Assembly: GCA_024401745.1 (NCBI GenBank)
Contig: JAKSKK010000008.1
Location: 1 to 64,000, forward strand
DNA length: 64,000 nt
Reading direction: 5' to 3'
Source: Bacteroidales bacterium
GTDB lineage: Bacteria > Bacteroidota > Bacteroidia > Bacteroidales > UBA932
Shown piece by piece: positions 15,508 to 24,063 of the stretch (position 1 is the stretch's first letter; each line of letters begins with the position of its first letter). Below the pieces are notes generated by a model. It did no database searches. It worked only from the letters and a program-made list of their open reading frames with translations, and was not told the DNA's origin. The translations under genes and the position numbers were made by a program.

Positions 15508-18102
15508 ATGAAATTCGGACGGATATTTACACTGCTAGCGTTGTGCTTCGCGCCATACATGGCCGGTGCCCAGACGTCTGACGTAGTGGTGGACTACAAC
15601 AATCCGAAGAAATACTATATCGGCGGCGTGAGCGTTGAGGGCAATCACTATTTCAGTGAGCAGCAGATCATCCAGCTTACAGGCATGCAGGAGGGAATGG
15701 AGATCACGGTTCCTGGCGAGGATGTCTCGAACATTGTCAAGAGACTCTGGCTCCAGAGGTATTTCGAGGATGTGGCGCTCAATGTCGACCATCTGAGCGC
15801 AGATGGAGATTCTGCATACTTCAAAATCAGCATAATGGAACGCCCCAGGGTTTCCCGCTGGACCTTCTCAGGTGTGAAGTCCGGTGAGCAGAAGGACCTC
15901 AAGGAGCGTCTCAACCTGCGCCGAGGCGGCGAGTTCTCCGACTACGTAGACAAGACCAGCTGCGACATCATCAAGCGCTACTACTTCGAGAAGGGCTTCC
16001 TGAACTGTCAGGTGACAGCCGAGCCTCAGAAGGATACTATCGTGAAGAACGCAATCCGCGTGAACTTTGCCGTTGACCGTGGCGACAAGATCAAGATCAA
16101 GGAGATCAACTTCATCGGAAACGACAACGTAAAGGACTTCAAGATCGCCAAGCAGATGAAGAAGACCAAGTCTGCAAAGATCTACAACTTCTTCAGCAGC
16201 AAGAAATTCAACGAGAAGGAATACAAGAACGACAAGAAGATGGCCCTCTCCGCCTTCAATGAGGCAGGTTACAGGGACGCACGTCTCGTCAAGGATACGA
16301 TCTACATGCTTCCTCCCAAGAAGGAGGGCAAGAAGGCCAACAGGCTCGGAATCGATCTCACTTTCGAAGAGGGCGACAAGTACTATTTCAGGGACATCAC
16401 CTGGACAGGTAACTCAGTCTACTCTACCGAGGCCCTCGACCAGATACTTGCCATCGAGAAGGGCGACGTCTACGACCAGGTGTCCATGAACAAACGCCTC
16501 AAGGGCGGCGGAAAGCAGAACGAGTACGACGTTTCCAAGCTCTACAGGGACAACGGCTATCTGTTCTTCGGCATCAATCCCGTCGAGACCAACATCCAGA
16601 ATGACTCGGTCGATGTCGAGATCCGCATCTCCGAGGGCAAGCAGGCAACTCTGAACAACATCATCATCAACGGCAACGACCTCACGAACGAGAAAGTCGT
16701 ACGCCGCCAGATATTCACCCGCCCGGGCTATCTCTTCAGCCAGTCAGACTTCGAGCGTTCAGTACGTGAGATCGCATCGCTCGGACAGTTCGACCCCGAG
16801 GCCATCATGGGCGAGGGCGGATACAGCATCATCCCGAACGAGCTGAACAACACCGTCGACATAGTCTACAACGTGACCGAGAAGCCTTCCAGCCAGCTTG
16901 AGCTCTCAGGCGGTTGGGGCGGCAACACCTTCGTCGCCACCGTCGGTGTAAGCTTCAACAACTTCAGTACCCAGAGATTCTTCGACAAGAGCGCATGGAA
17001 GCCCGTACCTCTCGGAGACGCGCAGAACCTTGCGTTCCGTTTCCAGACCAACGGTACCTACTACACCGCTCTCACCGCAAGCTTCACCGAGCCCTGGCTC
17101 TTCGGCAAGAAGCCTACATCGCTCAACCTGAGTGCATACTACACCCGCCAGACCAACTCCCTGCTTGCTCTGAACATCCTCAGCCACGACAGGCAGATGG
17201 AGGTATACGGCTTCTCAGCATCGCTCGGAAAGCGCCTCAAATGGCCTGACAACTACTTCGTGCTCTACAACGGACTCAGCTGGCAGACATACAAGCTGAC
17301 CAACTGGTATTCAGGATACTTCATCTTCGACGACGGTCTTGCACACAACCTCAGCTACACGCTGAACCTGATGCGCAACTCTACCGACCAGCAGATCTAT
17401 CCCCGACAGGGCTCCGACATCTCGGCATCACTGGCCATCACTCCTCCTTACTCGCTCATGCGCAAGTTCGACTTCGACGAGGCAGGAAACAAGATCGCGG
17501 TCACCGATCCGAAGAGCATCGACTACAGCCACTGGACATCGAGGGACCGCTACAAGTGGATCGAGTATCACAAGTGGAAGTTCTCTGCTGCAACCTATAC
17601 CAAGCTCGTAGGCGACCTCGTACTCATGACACGCGCACAGTTCGGCTACCTCGGATACTACAACCGCAACTGGGGATACTCTCCGTTCGAAGGATTCCTC
17701 GTGGGTGGTGACGGTATGTCAGGATACAGCACCTACGGCTCCGAGGTCATCTCCCTGCGTGGTTATGAGAACTACTCGCTCACTCCTTACGAGGTATCGG
17801 CATACAACTCCAACGGCTATGCGTACGCGGGTAATGTATATGACAAGTTCACCGTCGAGCTCCGTTACCCTGTCATCCTCCAGCCTCAGTCGACCATCTT
17901 CGTCCTGGGCTTCGCGGAAGGCGGTAACTGCTGGTCAGACATAAGAAAGTTCAATCCTTTCATCATGAAACGCAGCGCTGGAGTCGGTGTTCGCATCTTC
18001 TTACCGATGGTAGGTCTCCTCGGTGTCGACTGGGGATACGGATTTGATGACAAACAGAATGGTGGAAGCCAGTTCCACTTCGTCATAGGACAACAGTTTT
18101 AA
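15508..18102 (+). CDS. bamA: outer-membrane assembly factor BamA
   Basis: BamA is the barrel of the complex that folds outer-membrane proteins. The 864-residue protein has a signal peptide (ending YMAGAQ), a periplasmic part of about five POTRA domains (the first opens IGGVSVEGNHYFSEQQIIQLTG; a later one VEIRISEGKQATLNNIIINGND), and a C-terminal 16-stranded barrel from about residue 470. It ends in Phe after FHFVIGQQF, the expected barrel signal. ATG 15508 heads the signal peptide; an in-frame start 21 bp upstream does not. Next gene: ompH, 30 bp away. Confidence 0.95.
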   Translation: MKFGRIFTLLALCFAPYMAGAQTSDVVVDYNNPKKYYIGGVSVEGNHYFSEQQIIQLTGMQEGMEITVPGEDVSNIVKRLWLQRYFEDVALNVDHLSADGDSAYFKISIMERPRVSRWTFSGVKSGEQKDLKERLNLRRGGEFSDYVDKTSCDIIKRYYFEKGFLNCQVTAEPQKDTIVKNAIRVNFAVDRGDKIKIKEINFIGNDNVKDFKIAKQMKKTKSAKIYNFFSSKKFNEKEYKNDKKMALSAFNEAGYRDARLVKDTIYMLPPKKEGKKANRLGIDLTFEEGDKYYFRDITWTGNSVYSTEALDQILAIEKGDVYDQVSMNKRLKGGGKQNEYDVSKLYRDNGYLFFGINPVETNIQNDSVDVEIRISEGKQATLNNIIINGNDLTNEKVVRRQIFTRPGYLFSQSDFERSVREIASLGQFDPEAIMGEGGYSIIPNELNNTVDIVYNVTEKPSSQLELSGGWGGNTFVATVGVSFNNFSTQRFFDKSAWKPVPLGDAQNLAFRFQTNGTYYTALTASFTEPWLFGKKPTSLNLSAYYTRQTNSLLALNILSHDRQMEVYGFSASLGKRLKWPDNYFVLYNGLSWQTYKLTNWYSGYFIFDDGLAHNLSYTLNLMRNSTDQQIYPRQGSDISASLAITPPYSLMRKFDFDEAGNKIAVTDPKSIDYSHWTSRDRYKWIEYHKWKFSAATYTKLVGDLVLMTRAQFGYLGYYNRNWGYSPFEGFLVGGDGMSGYSTYGSEVISLRGYENYSLTPYEVSAYNSNGYAYAGNVYDKFTVELRYPVILQPQSTIFVLGFAEGGNCWSDIRKFNPFIMKRSAGVGVRIFLPMVGLLGVDWGYGFDDKQNGGSQFHFVIGQQF

Positions 18103-18132
18103 CTAGTAACAATTTAAAAAAACAGAACCAAT

Positions 18133-18699
18133 ATGAAAAAGATTCTTTTGATCGCCGCTCTCGGCCTCGCATCTGTAGCAGGTTTTGCACAGCAGAAGTT
18201 CGCTCACATCAACTTCCAGGAGCTCGTAACCCTGATGCCTGAAGCAGATCAGGCACGTGAGGTGATGTCAGCTTCAAGCAAGGAAGCTCAGGATACTTAT
18301 CAGTCAATGGTAGAGGAGTATCAGAGCAAGTACACCCAGTATTCACAGAAGGCTTCAACCTGGACACAGGCTATCAAGGAAAGCAAGGAGAAGGAACTCG
18401 GTGAGATCTCTCAGCGCATCCAGGAGTTCGAGCAGTCAATCCAGATCGAGCTTCAGCAGCAGCAGCAGGAGCTCATGGCTCCCATCTATGAGAAGGCAAA
18501 CAACACTCTCCAGGAGCTCGCAAAGAAGGGCGGCTATGTATATGTATTCGACATCAGCACAGCTCTCTATGTAGATCCCTCACAGAGCACCGACCTTACC
18601 CCCGCAGCCCGCAAGGCTCTCAACATCCCTGAGGGAAGGACACTCGAGCAGCTCCAGAAGGAGCTCGAGGCTCAGGCACAGGCCGAGCAGGCTCAGTAG
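18133..18699 (+). CDS. periplasmic chaperone OmpH/Skp
   Basis: The 188-residue protein has a signal peptide (MKKILLIAALGLASVAGFAQ), then the Skp core opening QQKFAHINFQELVTLMPEADQA, a long Gln-rich coiled coil (50-120) and the strand YVYVFDISTALYVDPSQSTDLT. It escorts outer-membrane proteins to BamA, whose gene is directly upstream. Unlike the paralogue at 12516 it has no lipobox. A strong terminator follows at 18716. The low-complexity tail QAQAEQAQ is unremarkable. Confidence 0.88.
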   Translation: MKKILLIAALGLASVAGFAQQKFAHINFQELVTLMPEADQAREVMSASSKEAQDTYQSMVEEYQSKYTQYSQKASTWTQAIKESKEKELGEISQRIQEFEQSIQIELQQQQQELMAPIYEKANNTLQELAKKGGYVYVFDISTALYVDPSQSTDLTPAARKALNIPEGRTLEQLQKELEAQAQAEQAQ

Positions 18700-18715
18700 T
18701 CAGAGAATTATTCTG

Positions 18716-18743
18716 CCCCGCTTCCCGATGGAGGCGGGGTTTT
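18716..18743 (+). terminator. intrinsic terminator after ompH
   Basis: A ten-pair stem (CCCCGCTTCC / GGAGGCGGGG with one G-T pair) around a CGAT loop is followed by TTTT. It separates the nadK-uppS-bamA-ompH block from korA. Confidence 0.85.
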
Positions 18744-18763
18744 ATCAATAATATTAAAACCTA

Positions 18764-20611
18764 ATGCAACATAAAGTCATCGACACAAAAGATGTCGTGA
18801 TTCGCTTTGCTGGAGATTCAGGTGATGGCATGCAGCTCACCGGATCTCTTTTTGCAGATATGTCAGCCATATACGGAAATGGCCTGTCCACCTTCCCTGA
18901 CTATCCTGCGGAGATACGCGCACCTCACGACACCGTATCCGGCGTATCCGGATTCCAGGTACACATCGGTTCAGAAAAGATCAACACCCCCGGCGACTTC
19001 TGCGACCTTCTGGTTGCCATGAACCCCGCCGCGCTCAAGGCCAATGCAAAGTGGTGCAAGCCTACGGCAATGATTCTCGTAGACGAGGATGCATTCACCG
19101 ATGCTGCCATGCAGAAGGCCGGCTACAAGACCGAGAACCCCTTCACGGAACTCCATGTCGAGGACAGGGCGCTCATTATCGCCCCCATCTCGACCCTTAC
19201 CCAGGAGAGCCTCAAGGACTCAGGAATGGACCAGAAGGCCATCCTGAAATGCAAGAACATGTTCACCCTCGGAATGGCATGCTACATCTACAGCCGTCCG
19301 CTCGAGTACATCTACGCCTATCTTGAGAAGAAGTTCGCCAAGAAGCACCCCGAAGTCATAGAGCCCAACAAGAAGGTGCTCAACGACGGCTTCAACTATG
19401 CTGCGAACATTCAGGCAATCGCCAACACATATACGGTAAAGCCCTCCGGAAAGATGAAGAAGGGCACCTACCGCAACATCACCGGTAACCAGGCTACCGC
19501 ATGGGGACTCCTCGCAGCTTCCGAGAAGTCAGGACTGCCCCTTTTCTGCGGCTCATATCCCATCACGCCCGCTACCAACATCCTCGAGGAACTTGCCATC
19601 CACAAGAGCCTTGGAGCCAAGACGCTCCAGGCCGAGGACGAGATCGCAGGCATCTGTACAGCTATCGGCGCATCCTTCGCAGGCAATCTCGCAGTCACCA
19701 CCACCTCTGGCCCCGGTCTCTCTCTCAAGAGCGAGGCTCTCGGCCTTGCAGTGATGACCGAGCTTCCTCTCGTTGTCGTTGACGTTCAGCGTGGCGGCCC
19801 TTCTACAGGTCTTCCTACCAAGACCGAGCAGTCCGACCTTGCACAGGCACTCTACGGCCGTAACGGCGAGTGCCCCGTGGCAGTCGTTGCCGCCCACTCT
19901 CCCGCCCATTGCTTCGATGCCGCATTCAATGCAGCCAAGATAGCAGTCGAGCACATGACTCCCGTCATCCTTCTCTCCGAGGGCTTCCTCGGAAACGGAT
20001 CCGAGCCCTGGTGCATCCCCGCAATGAAGGACTATCCCGAGATCGTTCCTCCGTTTGCATGCGGCCCCCTCAATGAAGGCAACAAGTTCCATCCTTTCCA
20101 GAGGGATCCCGAGACCATGGTTCGCCGTTGGGCAGTGCCCGGCCAGAAGGGCCTCGAGCATCGCGTAGGCGGCCTTGAGAAGAACCACGAAGGTGCCATT
20201 TCAACCGATCCCGCAAATCATGCGATGATGGTTGCCGAGCGCGCTCAGAAGATCGAGCTCATAGCGAAGGACATCCCTGCGCTCGAGGTCGACGGCGCTG
20301 CTGCCGGCAAGCTTCTCGTCGTGGGCTGGGGCGGCACATACGGCCACATGCTCAGCGCAATGGAAGAGATCCGCGCCGAGGGCCTTGAGGCATCCTACGC
20401 ACATTTCGACTACATCAATCCTCTCCCCGCAAATACCGCTGAGGTGTTCGCAGGATTCGAGAAAGTCCTTGTATGTGAGCTCAACTCCGGACAGTTCGCA
20501 GACTATCTGCGCGCCAAGTTCCCTGAAGCTGACATACGTAAGTTCAACAAGGTCCAGGGCCAGCCGTTCCTCGTGAGCGAGCTTGTCAAGGCAATCAAGG
20601 AGGAGATATAG
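18764..20611 (+). CDS. korA: 2-oxoglutarate:ferredoxin oxidoreductase, fused gamma-alpha subunit
   Basis: With KorB this enzyme oxidatively decarboxylates a 2-oxoacid to acyl-CoA, reducing ferredoxin, or runs in reverse. The 615-residue chain is a fusion: an N-terminal gamma domain (10-190, DVVIRFAGDSGDGMQLTGSLFA) and an alpha domain from about 235 (GNQATAWGLLAASEKSGLPLFCGSYPITPATNILEEL) with the TTTSGPGLSLKSEALGLA block. That order is typical of KorA/VorB proteins. 2-Oxoglutarate is the likely substrate because gdhA follows korB, but a branched-chain oxoacid cannot be excluded. korB starts 2 bp later. No delta ferredoxin subunit is encoded here. Confidence 0.9.
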   Translation: MQHKVIDTKDVVIRFAGDSGDGMQLTGSLFADMSAIYGNGLSTFPDYPAEIRAPHDTVSGVSGFQVHIGSEKINTPGDFCDLLVAMNPAALKANAKWCKPTAMILVDEDAFTDAAMQKAGYKTENPFTELHVEDRALIIAPISTLTQESLKDSGMDQKAILKCKNMFTLGMACYIYSRPLEYIYAYLEKKFAKKHPEVIEPNKKVLNDGFNYAANIQAIANTYTVKPSGKMKKGTYRNITGNQATAWGLLAASEKSGLPLFCGSYPITPATNILEELAIHKSLGAKTLQAEDEIAGICTAIGASFAGNLAVTTTSGPGLSLKSEALGLAVMTELPLVVVDVQRGGPSTGLPTKTEQSDLAQALYGRNGECPVAVVAAHSPAHCFDAAFNAAKIAVEHMTPVILLSEGFLGNGSEPWCIPAMKDYPEIVPPFACGPLNEGNKFHPFQRDPETMVRRWAVPGQKGLEHRVGGLEKNHEGAISTDPANHAMMVAERAQKIELIAKDIPALEVDGAAAGKLLVVGWGGTYGHMLSAMEEIRAEGLEASYAHFDYINPLPANTAEVFAGFEKVLVCELNSGQFADYLRAKFPEADIRKFNKVQGQPFLVSELVKAIKEEI

Positions 20612-20613
20612 TC

Positions 20614-21633
20614 ATGGCAAACCTTACATTCAAAGATTTCAAGAGCGACCAGGAAGTACGCTGGTGCCCGGGTTGTGGTGACCACGCCGTCCTTGCAGCC
20701 CTTCAGAGAGCTCTGCCGCTTGTAAGTCAGGCTCTTAACTATGAGAAGGAGAGATACGTGGTGGTATCCGGAATCGGATGCTCTTCACGTCTCACTTACT
20801 ATATGGATACTTACGGATTCCATAGCATCCACGGCCGTGCGACCGCCATCTCTACCGGTATCAAGGTGGCAAATCCTACCCTGACCGTATGGCAGGCCTG
20901 CGGCGACGGCGATGCCCTTGCAATCGGCGGAAACCACTTCATTCACGCCATCCGCAGGAACATCGACATCAACATCATGCTCTTCAACAACCAGATCTAT
21001 GGTCTTACGAAGGGACAGTATTCTCCTACATCGAAGTTCGGTGCCATCACCAAGACCTCTCCCTACGGAACCGTGGAGCATCCTTTCAACCCCGGCTCTC
21101 TCGTGCTGGGAGCAAAGGGTACCTTCTTCGCCCGCTCTCTCGACGTCGAGCTCAAGCTCAATCAGGAGATCATGACCGCTGCCGCTCTTCACGATGGCTG
21201 CTCTATCATGGAGTTCCTCACCAACTGCGTGATCTTCAATGACGGTGCGCACAAGGACCTTTCCGACCCTGCAGTGAAGGCTGACCATACCATCATCCTC
21301 CGCCAGGGCGAGAAGATGATCTTCGGCAAGAACAGGGACAAGGGACTCATCTATGACGGCAAGAAGATACGCGTCGTGACCATAGGTCAGGGCGGCTTCA
21401 CTGAGGATGATATCCTGGTCCACGATGCACATGCCGACAACATCGGCATCCACATGGCACTTGCTGACATGAAGGGCCCCGATTATCCCGTAGCCCTCGG
21501 TGTCATCAGGGACGTCAAGGACATAACATACGATGACGGTGTGCGCGACCAGGTCAAGGATGTGATGATGAAGTCAAAGATCCATTGCGTCGACGACCTG
21601 CTCCACAGCGGATCGACATGGGAAGTAGAATAG
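20614..21633 (+). CDS. korB: 2-oxoglutarate:ferredoxin oxidoreductase, beta subunit
   Basis: This 339-residue thiamine-diphosphate subunit has the Cys motif WCPGCGDHAVLAAL, GIGCSSRL, and the ThDP/Mg-binding stretch QACGDGDALAIGGNHFIHAIRRNID...NNQIYGLTKGQ. Together with the gamma-alpha chain it forms the catalytic core. It lies 2 bp after korA and 19 bp before gdhA, so the three are likely co-transcribed. Confidence 0.93.
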   Translation: MANLTFKDFKSDQEVRWCPGCGDHAVLAALQRALPLVSQALNYEKERYVVVSGIGCSSRLTYYMDTYGFHSIHGRATAISTGIKVANPTLTVWQACGDGDALAIGGNHFIHAIRRNIDINIMLFNNQIYGLTKGQYSPTSKFGAITKTSPYGTVEHPFNPGSLVLGAKGTFFARSLDVELKLNQEIMTAAALHDGCSIMEFLTNCVIFNDGAHKDLSDPAVKADHTIILRQGEKMIFGKNRDKGLIYDGKKIRVVTIGQGGFTEDDILVHDAHADNIGIHMALADMKGPDYPVALGVIRDVKDITYDDGVRDQVKDVMMKSKIHCVDDLLHSGSTWEVE

Positions 21634-21652
21634 AACAATAATTCTTTATACA

Positions 21653-22996
21653 ATGAAGACACAAGAAATCATGGCCAGCCTCCAGGCCAAGCACCCCGGC
21701 GAGAGCGAGTATCTCCAGGCAGTGCAGGAGGTGTTGGAATCAGTAGAAGAGGTTTACAACCAGCATCCTGAATTCGAGAAGGCCAAAATTGTGGAGAGAA
21801 TGGTCGAGCCTGACCGCATCTTCACCTTCCGTGTAACCTGGGTTGACGACAAGGGCGAGGTTCAGACCAACCTCGGCTACCGCATCCAGTTCAACAGCGC
21901 CATCGGTCCCTACAAGGGAGGCCTCCGCTTCCATAAGGCAGTCACTCCTTCCATGCTGAAGTTCCTCGGTTTCGAGCAGACTTTCAAGAACGCCCTCACA
22001 ACCCTTCCCATGGGTGGTGCAAAGGGTGGTTCCGACTTCGACCCCGTAGGCAAGAGCAACGACGAGATCATGCGCTTCTGCCAGGCATTCATGCAGGAAC
22101 TCTGGCAGTGCATCGGCCCTGACCAGGACATCCCCGCAGGTGACGTGGGCGTCGGCGGCCGTGAGATAGGCTTCCTCTATGGCCAGTACAAGAAGCTCGC
22201 ACGCGAGTACAATACAGGCGTTCTTACTGGTAAGGGCGCAACATGGGGCGGCAGCATCCTGCGTCCCGAGGCAACCGGTTTCGGTGCCCTCTATTTCACC
22301 CAGAACCTCCTTCACAAGGCAGGCAAGGACATCGCCGGCAAGACCGTCGCCATCTCTGGCTTCGGCAACGTAGCATGGGGCGCCTGCACGAAGGCCACCG
22401 AGCTCGGTGCAAAGGTTGTTGCAGTCAGCGGTCCTGACGGAGTATGCGAGATCCCCGGAGGCATAACCAAGGATATGATCGACTACATGCTCGTGATGCG
22501 CGCATCAAACCGCAACAAGGTTCAGGACATGGCCGACAAGTTCCCCGAGCAGGCATTCTTCACTCCCGGAAAGAAGGCCTGGAGCGTGAAGTGCGACATC
22601 GCTCTTCCCTGCGCATTCCAGAACGAGCTTTCAGAGGATGATGCAAAGGAGCTCAAGGCAAACGGCACATGGTGCTGCTGCGAGGTTTCCAACATGGGAT
22701 GCCAGCCCGGCGCAATCCACTACTTCCAGAACAACGGCGTGCTCTTCGCACCCGGCAAGGCTGTGAATGCAGGTGGTGTTGCTACCTCAGGCCTCGAGAT
22801 GACCCAGAACGCTTCACACATCAGCTGGAGCGGCAAGGAGGTCGACGAGAAGCTCCACTTCATCATGGATTCCATCCACGAGGCATGCGTGAAGTACGGC
22901 ACTCAGCCTGACGGCAGCATCGACTACGTGAAGGGCGCTAACATCGCCGGCTTCATGAAGGTCGCTACCGCAATGCTTGAGCAGGGAATCATCTAA
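21653..22996 (+). CDS. gdhA: glutamate dehydrogenase
   Basis: GdhA aminates 2-oxoglutarate to glutamate (or the reverse). The 447-residue protein is the hexameric, NADP-type size. It has the substrate and catalytic-lysine block GPYKGGLRFHKAVT...LPMGGAKGGSDFDP and the dinucleotide-binding ISGFGNVAWGACTKATELGAKVVAVS. Coenzyme choice is inferred from family only. It shares a metabolite with KorAB just upstream. A 16-bp stem terminator follows at 23011. Confidence 0.96.
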   Translation: MKTQEIMASLQAKHPGESEYLQAVQEVLESVEEVYNQHPEFEKAKIVERMVEPDRIFTFRVTWVDDKGEVQTNLGYRIQFNSAIGPYKGGLRFHKAVTPSMLKFLGFEQTFKNALTTLPMGGAKGGSDFDPVGKSNDEIMRFCQAFMQELWQCIGPDQDIPAGDVGVGGREIGFLYGQYKKLAREYNTGVLTGKGATWGGSILRPEATGFGALYFTQNLLHKAGKDIAGKTVAISGFGNVAWGACTKATELGAKVVAVSGPDGVCEIPGGITKDMIDYMLVMRASNRNKVQDMADKFPEQAFFTPGKKAWSVKCDIALPCAFQNELSEDDAKELKANGTWCCCEVSNMGCQPGAIHYFQNNGVLFAPGKAVNAGGVATSGLEMTQNASHISWSGKEVDEKLHFIMDSIHEACVKYGTQPDGSIDYVKGANIAGFMKVATAMLEQGII

Positions 22997-23010
22997 TTGA
23001 TTTTCAGAAT

Positions 23011-23047
23011 AAAAAGAGAGGTCAGCAAACCGCTGACCTCTCTTTTT
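23011..23047. terminator. bidirectional terminator between gdhA and the glycosidase gene
   Basis: A perfect 16-bp stem (AAAAAGAGAGGTCAGC and its complement) closes a five-base loop. A-run on one side and T-run on the other suit both the plus-strand gdhA and the convergent gene at 23049. Confidence 0.9.
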
Positions 23048-23048
23048 G

Positions 23049-23969
23049 CTATTTTCTCTTCACGTAAATGTGCGTCGTTATGTGGCGTTCACCGTCATGG
23101 CTGAACTTGCCGTTGTCGGTGGGGTAGTTCACAACGTGGGTCTCGGGATCTCCCTGGCCTTCCACGCACATGGTGGTCGAGCCGCCTCCGTCAAGGTTGA
23201 GGGCGTACTGGGGAGCGAAGTTCCGGGCAAGGAAGAGCGTCAGCTCCTTTGCGCTCATGCCCTCGCTGATGCCCTTGCGGCGTCCGTCCACGACTATCAT
23301 CAGGAAATGGTTGTCAGCTGTCTTTGCAACGGCTGTGCGGGGATGGCGCACACCCTGGTGGCGTCTGGGATCCTCGTATGCGAGTTTCGTGATCTCGACG
23401 TCTGAATCGGCGAAAGTCGTTCCCACCAGCTCGAAGTTGTCGATGAGCATCGGTGCTGAGGAAATGGTGTACCTGCGCTTGTCGGCAGCATAGAAGGCGC
23501 GTATCTCGTCAAGGTCCTTCATCCCCCTGCAGGAGAATTCCACATCGACATTGCGCCTGCCATCAGTGTAAACTGCTCCTTCGCTCTTCCAGTTGGGAAC
23601 GTACGAATCGAAGATGAAGTTGTTAGGGATGTTGCTTATCATCTGTCCGTCTATCTCGATCACTATCGATTGAGGCTCATATCCGGCGTTGATCATTGCA
23701 ACGGCATTCTTCTCCTTCATGACCTTCGAGGTGATCTCGTCGGGCCTTTGATAGCAGAATTCAACCTTGTATTTCCTGCAGCTGAGGTCGAGGTCTATCA
23801 CGTTGACTATCTGGTTGGCATCCGAGATGCTGTCATATCCTGAGAATGAATAGTATGTCAGTCCTTTGCCGATTTCGGTCCTTGTCCAGCCTTCTCCGGG
23901 CGTCTGTGCGAAGCATGGAGAGAGCAGTACGACAGTGCAGATGATGGAGGTGAAGATTCTGGTTTTCAT
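23049..23969 (-). CDS. secreted phosphodiester glycosidase-family protein
   Basis: The 306-residue protein has a signal peptide (MKTRIFTSIICTVVLLSPCFAQ) and a NAGPA/DUF2233 domain (about 75-300). Recognisable blocks are AVAMINAGYEPQ, RHPRTAVAKTADNHFLMIVVDGR, GMSAKELTLFLARNF and the hallmark ALNLDGGGSTTM. Family members remove N-acetylglucosamine from phosphodiesters such as the mannose-6-phosphate precursor or teichoic-acid-like polymers; the bacterial substrate here is unknown. ATG 23969 is chosen over 24008 because it heads the signal peptide. It has its own promoter box and stands alone between two convergent/divergent neighbours. Confidence 0.85.
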   Translation of the reverse strand: MKTRIFTSIICTVVLLSPCFAQTPGEGWTRTEIGKGLTYYSFSGYDSISDANQIVNVIDLDLSCRKYKVEFCYQRPDEITSKVMKEKNAVAMINAGYEPQSIVIEIDGQMISNIPNNFIFDSYVPNWKSEGAVYTDGRRNVDVEFSCRGMKDLDEIRAFYAADKRRYTISSAPMLIDNFELVGTTFADSDVEITKLAYEDPRRHQGVRHPRTAVAKTADNHFLMIVVDGRRKGISEGMSAKELTLFLARNFAPQYALNLDGGGSTTMCVEGQGDPETHVVNYPTDNGKFSHDGERHITTHIYVKRK

Positions 23970-23995
23970 TATTTGTGGTGAATTTTTTACGGCTG

Positions 23996-24003
23996 CAAAA
24001 ATA
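23996..24003 (-). promoter_or_regulatory. TAnnTTTG -7 box for the glycosidase gene
   Basis: The minus strand reads TATTTTTG, 26 bases before the ATG at 23969, back to back with the box at 24030. Confidence 0.7.
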
Positions 24004-24029
24004 AACAAAAAAGCGATTATGATTTTTGC

Positions 24030-24037
24030 TATATTTG
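24030..24037 (+). promoter_or_regulatory. TAnnTTTG -7 box for the polyferredoxin-to-feoB operon
   Basis: TATATTTG lies 26 bases before the ATG at 24064. It is the only clear box I see ahead of the five packed genes that run to 31943. Confidence 0.72.
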
Positions 24038-24063
24038 TAAATTAAGATAATAAGGCACATTTT

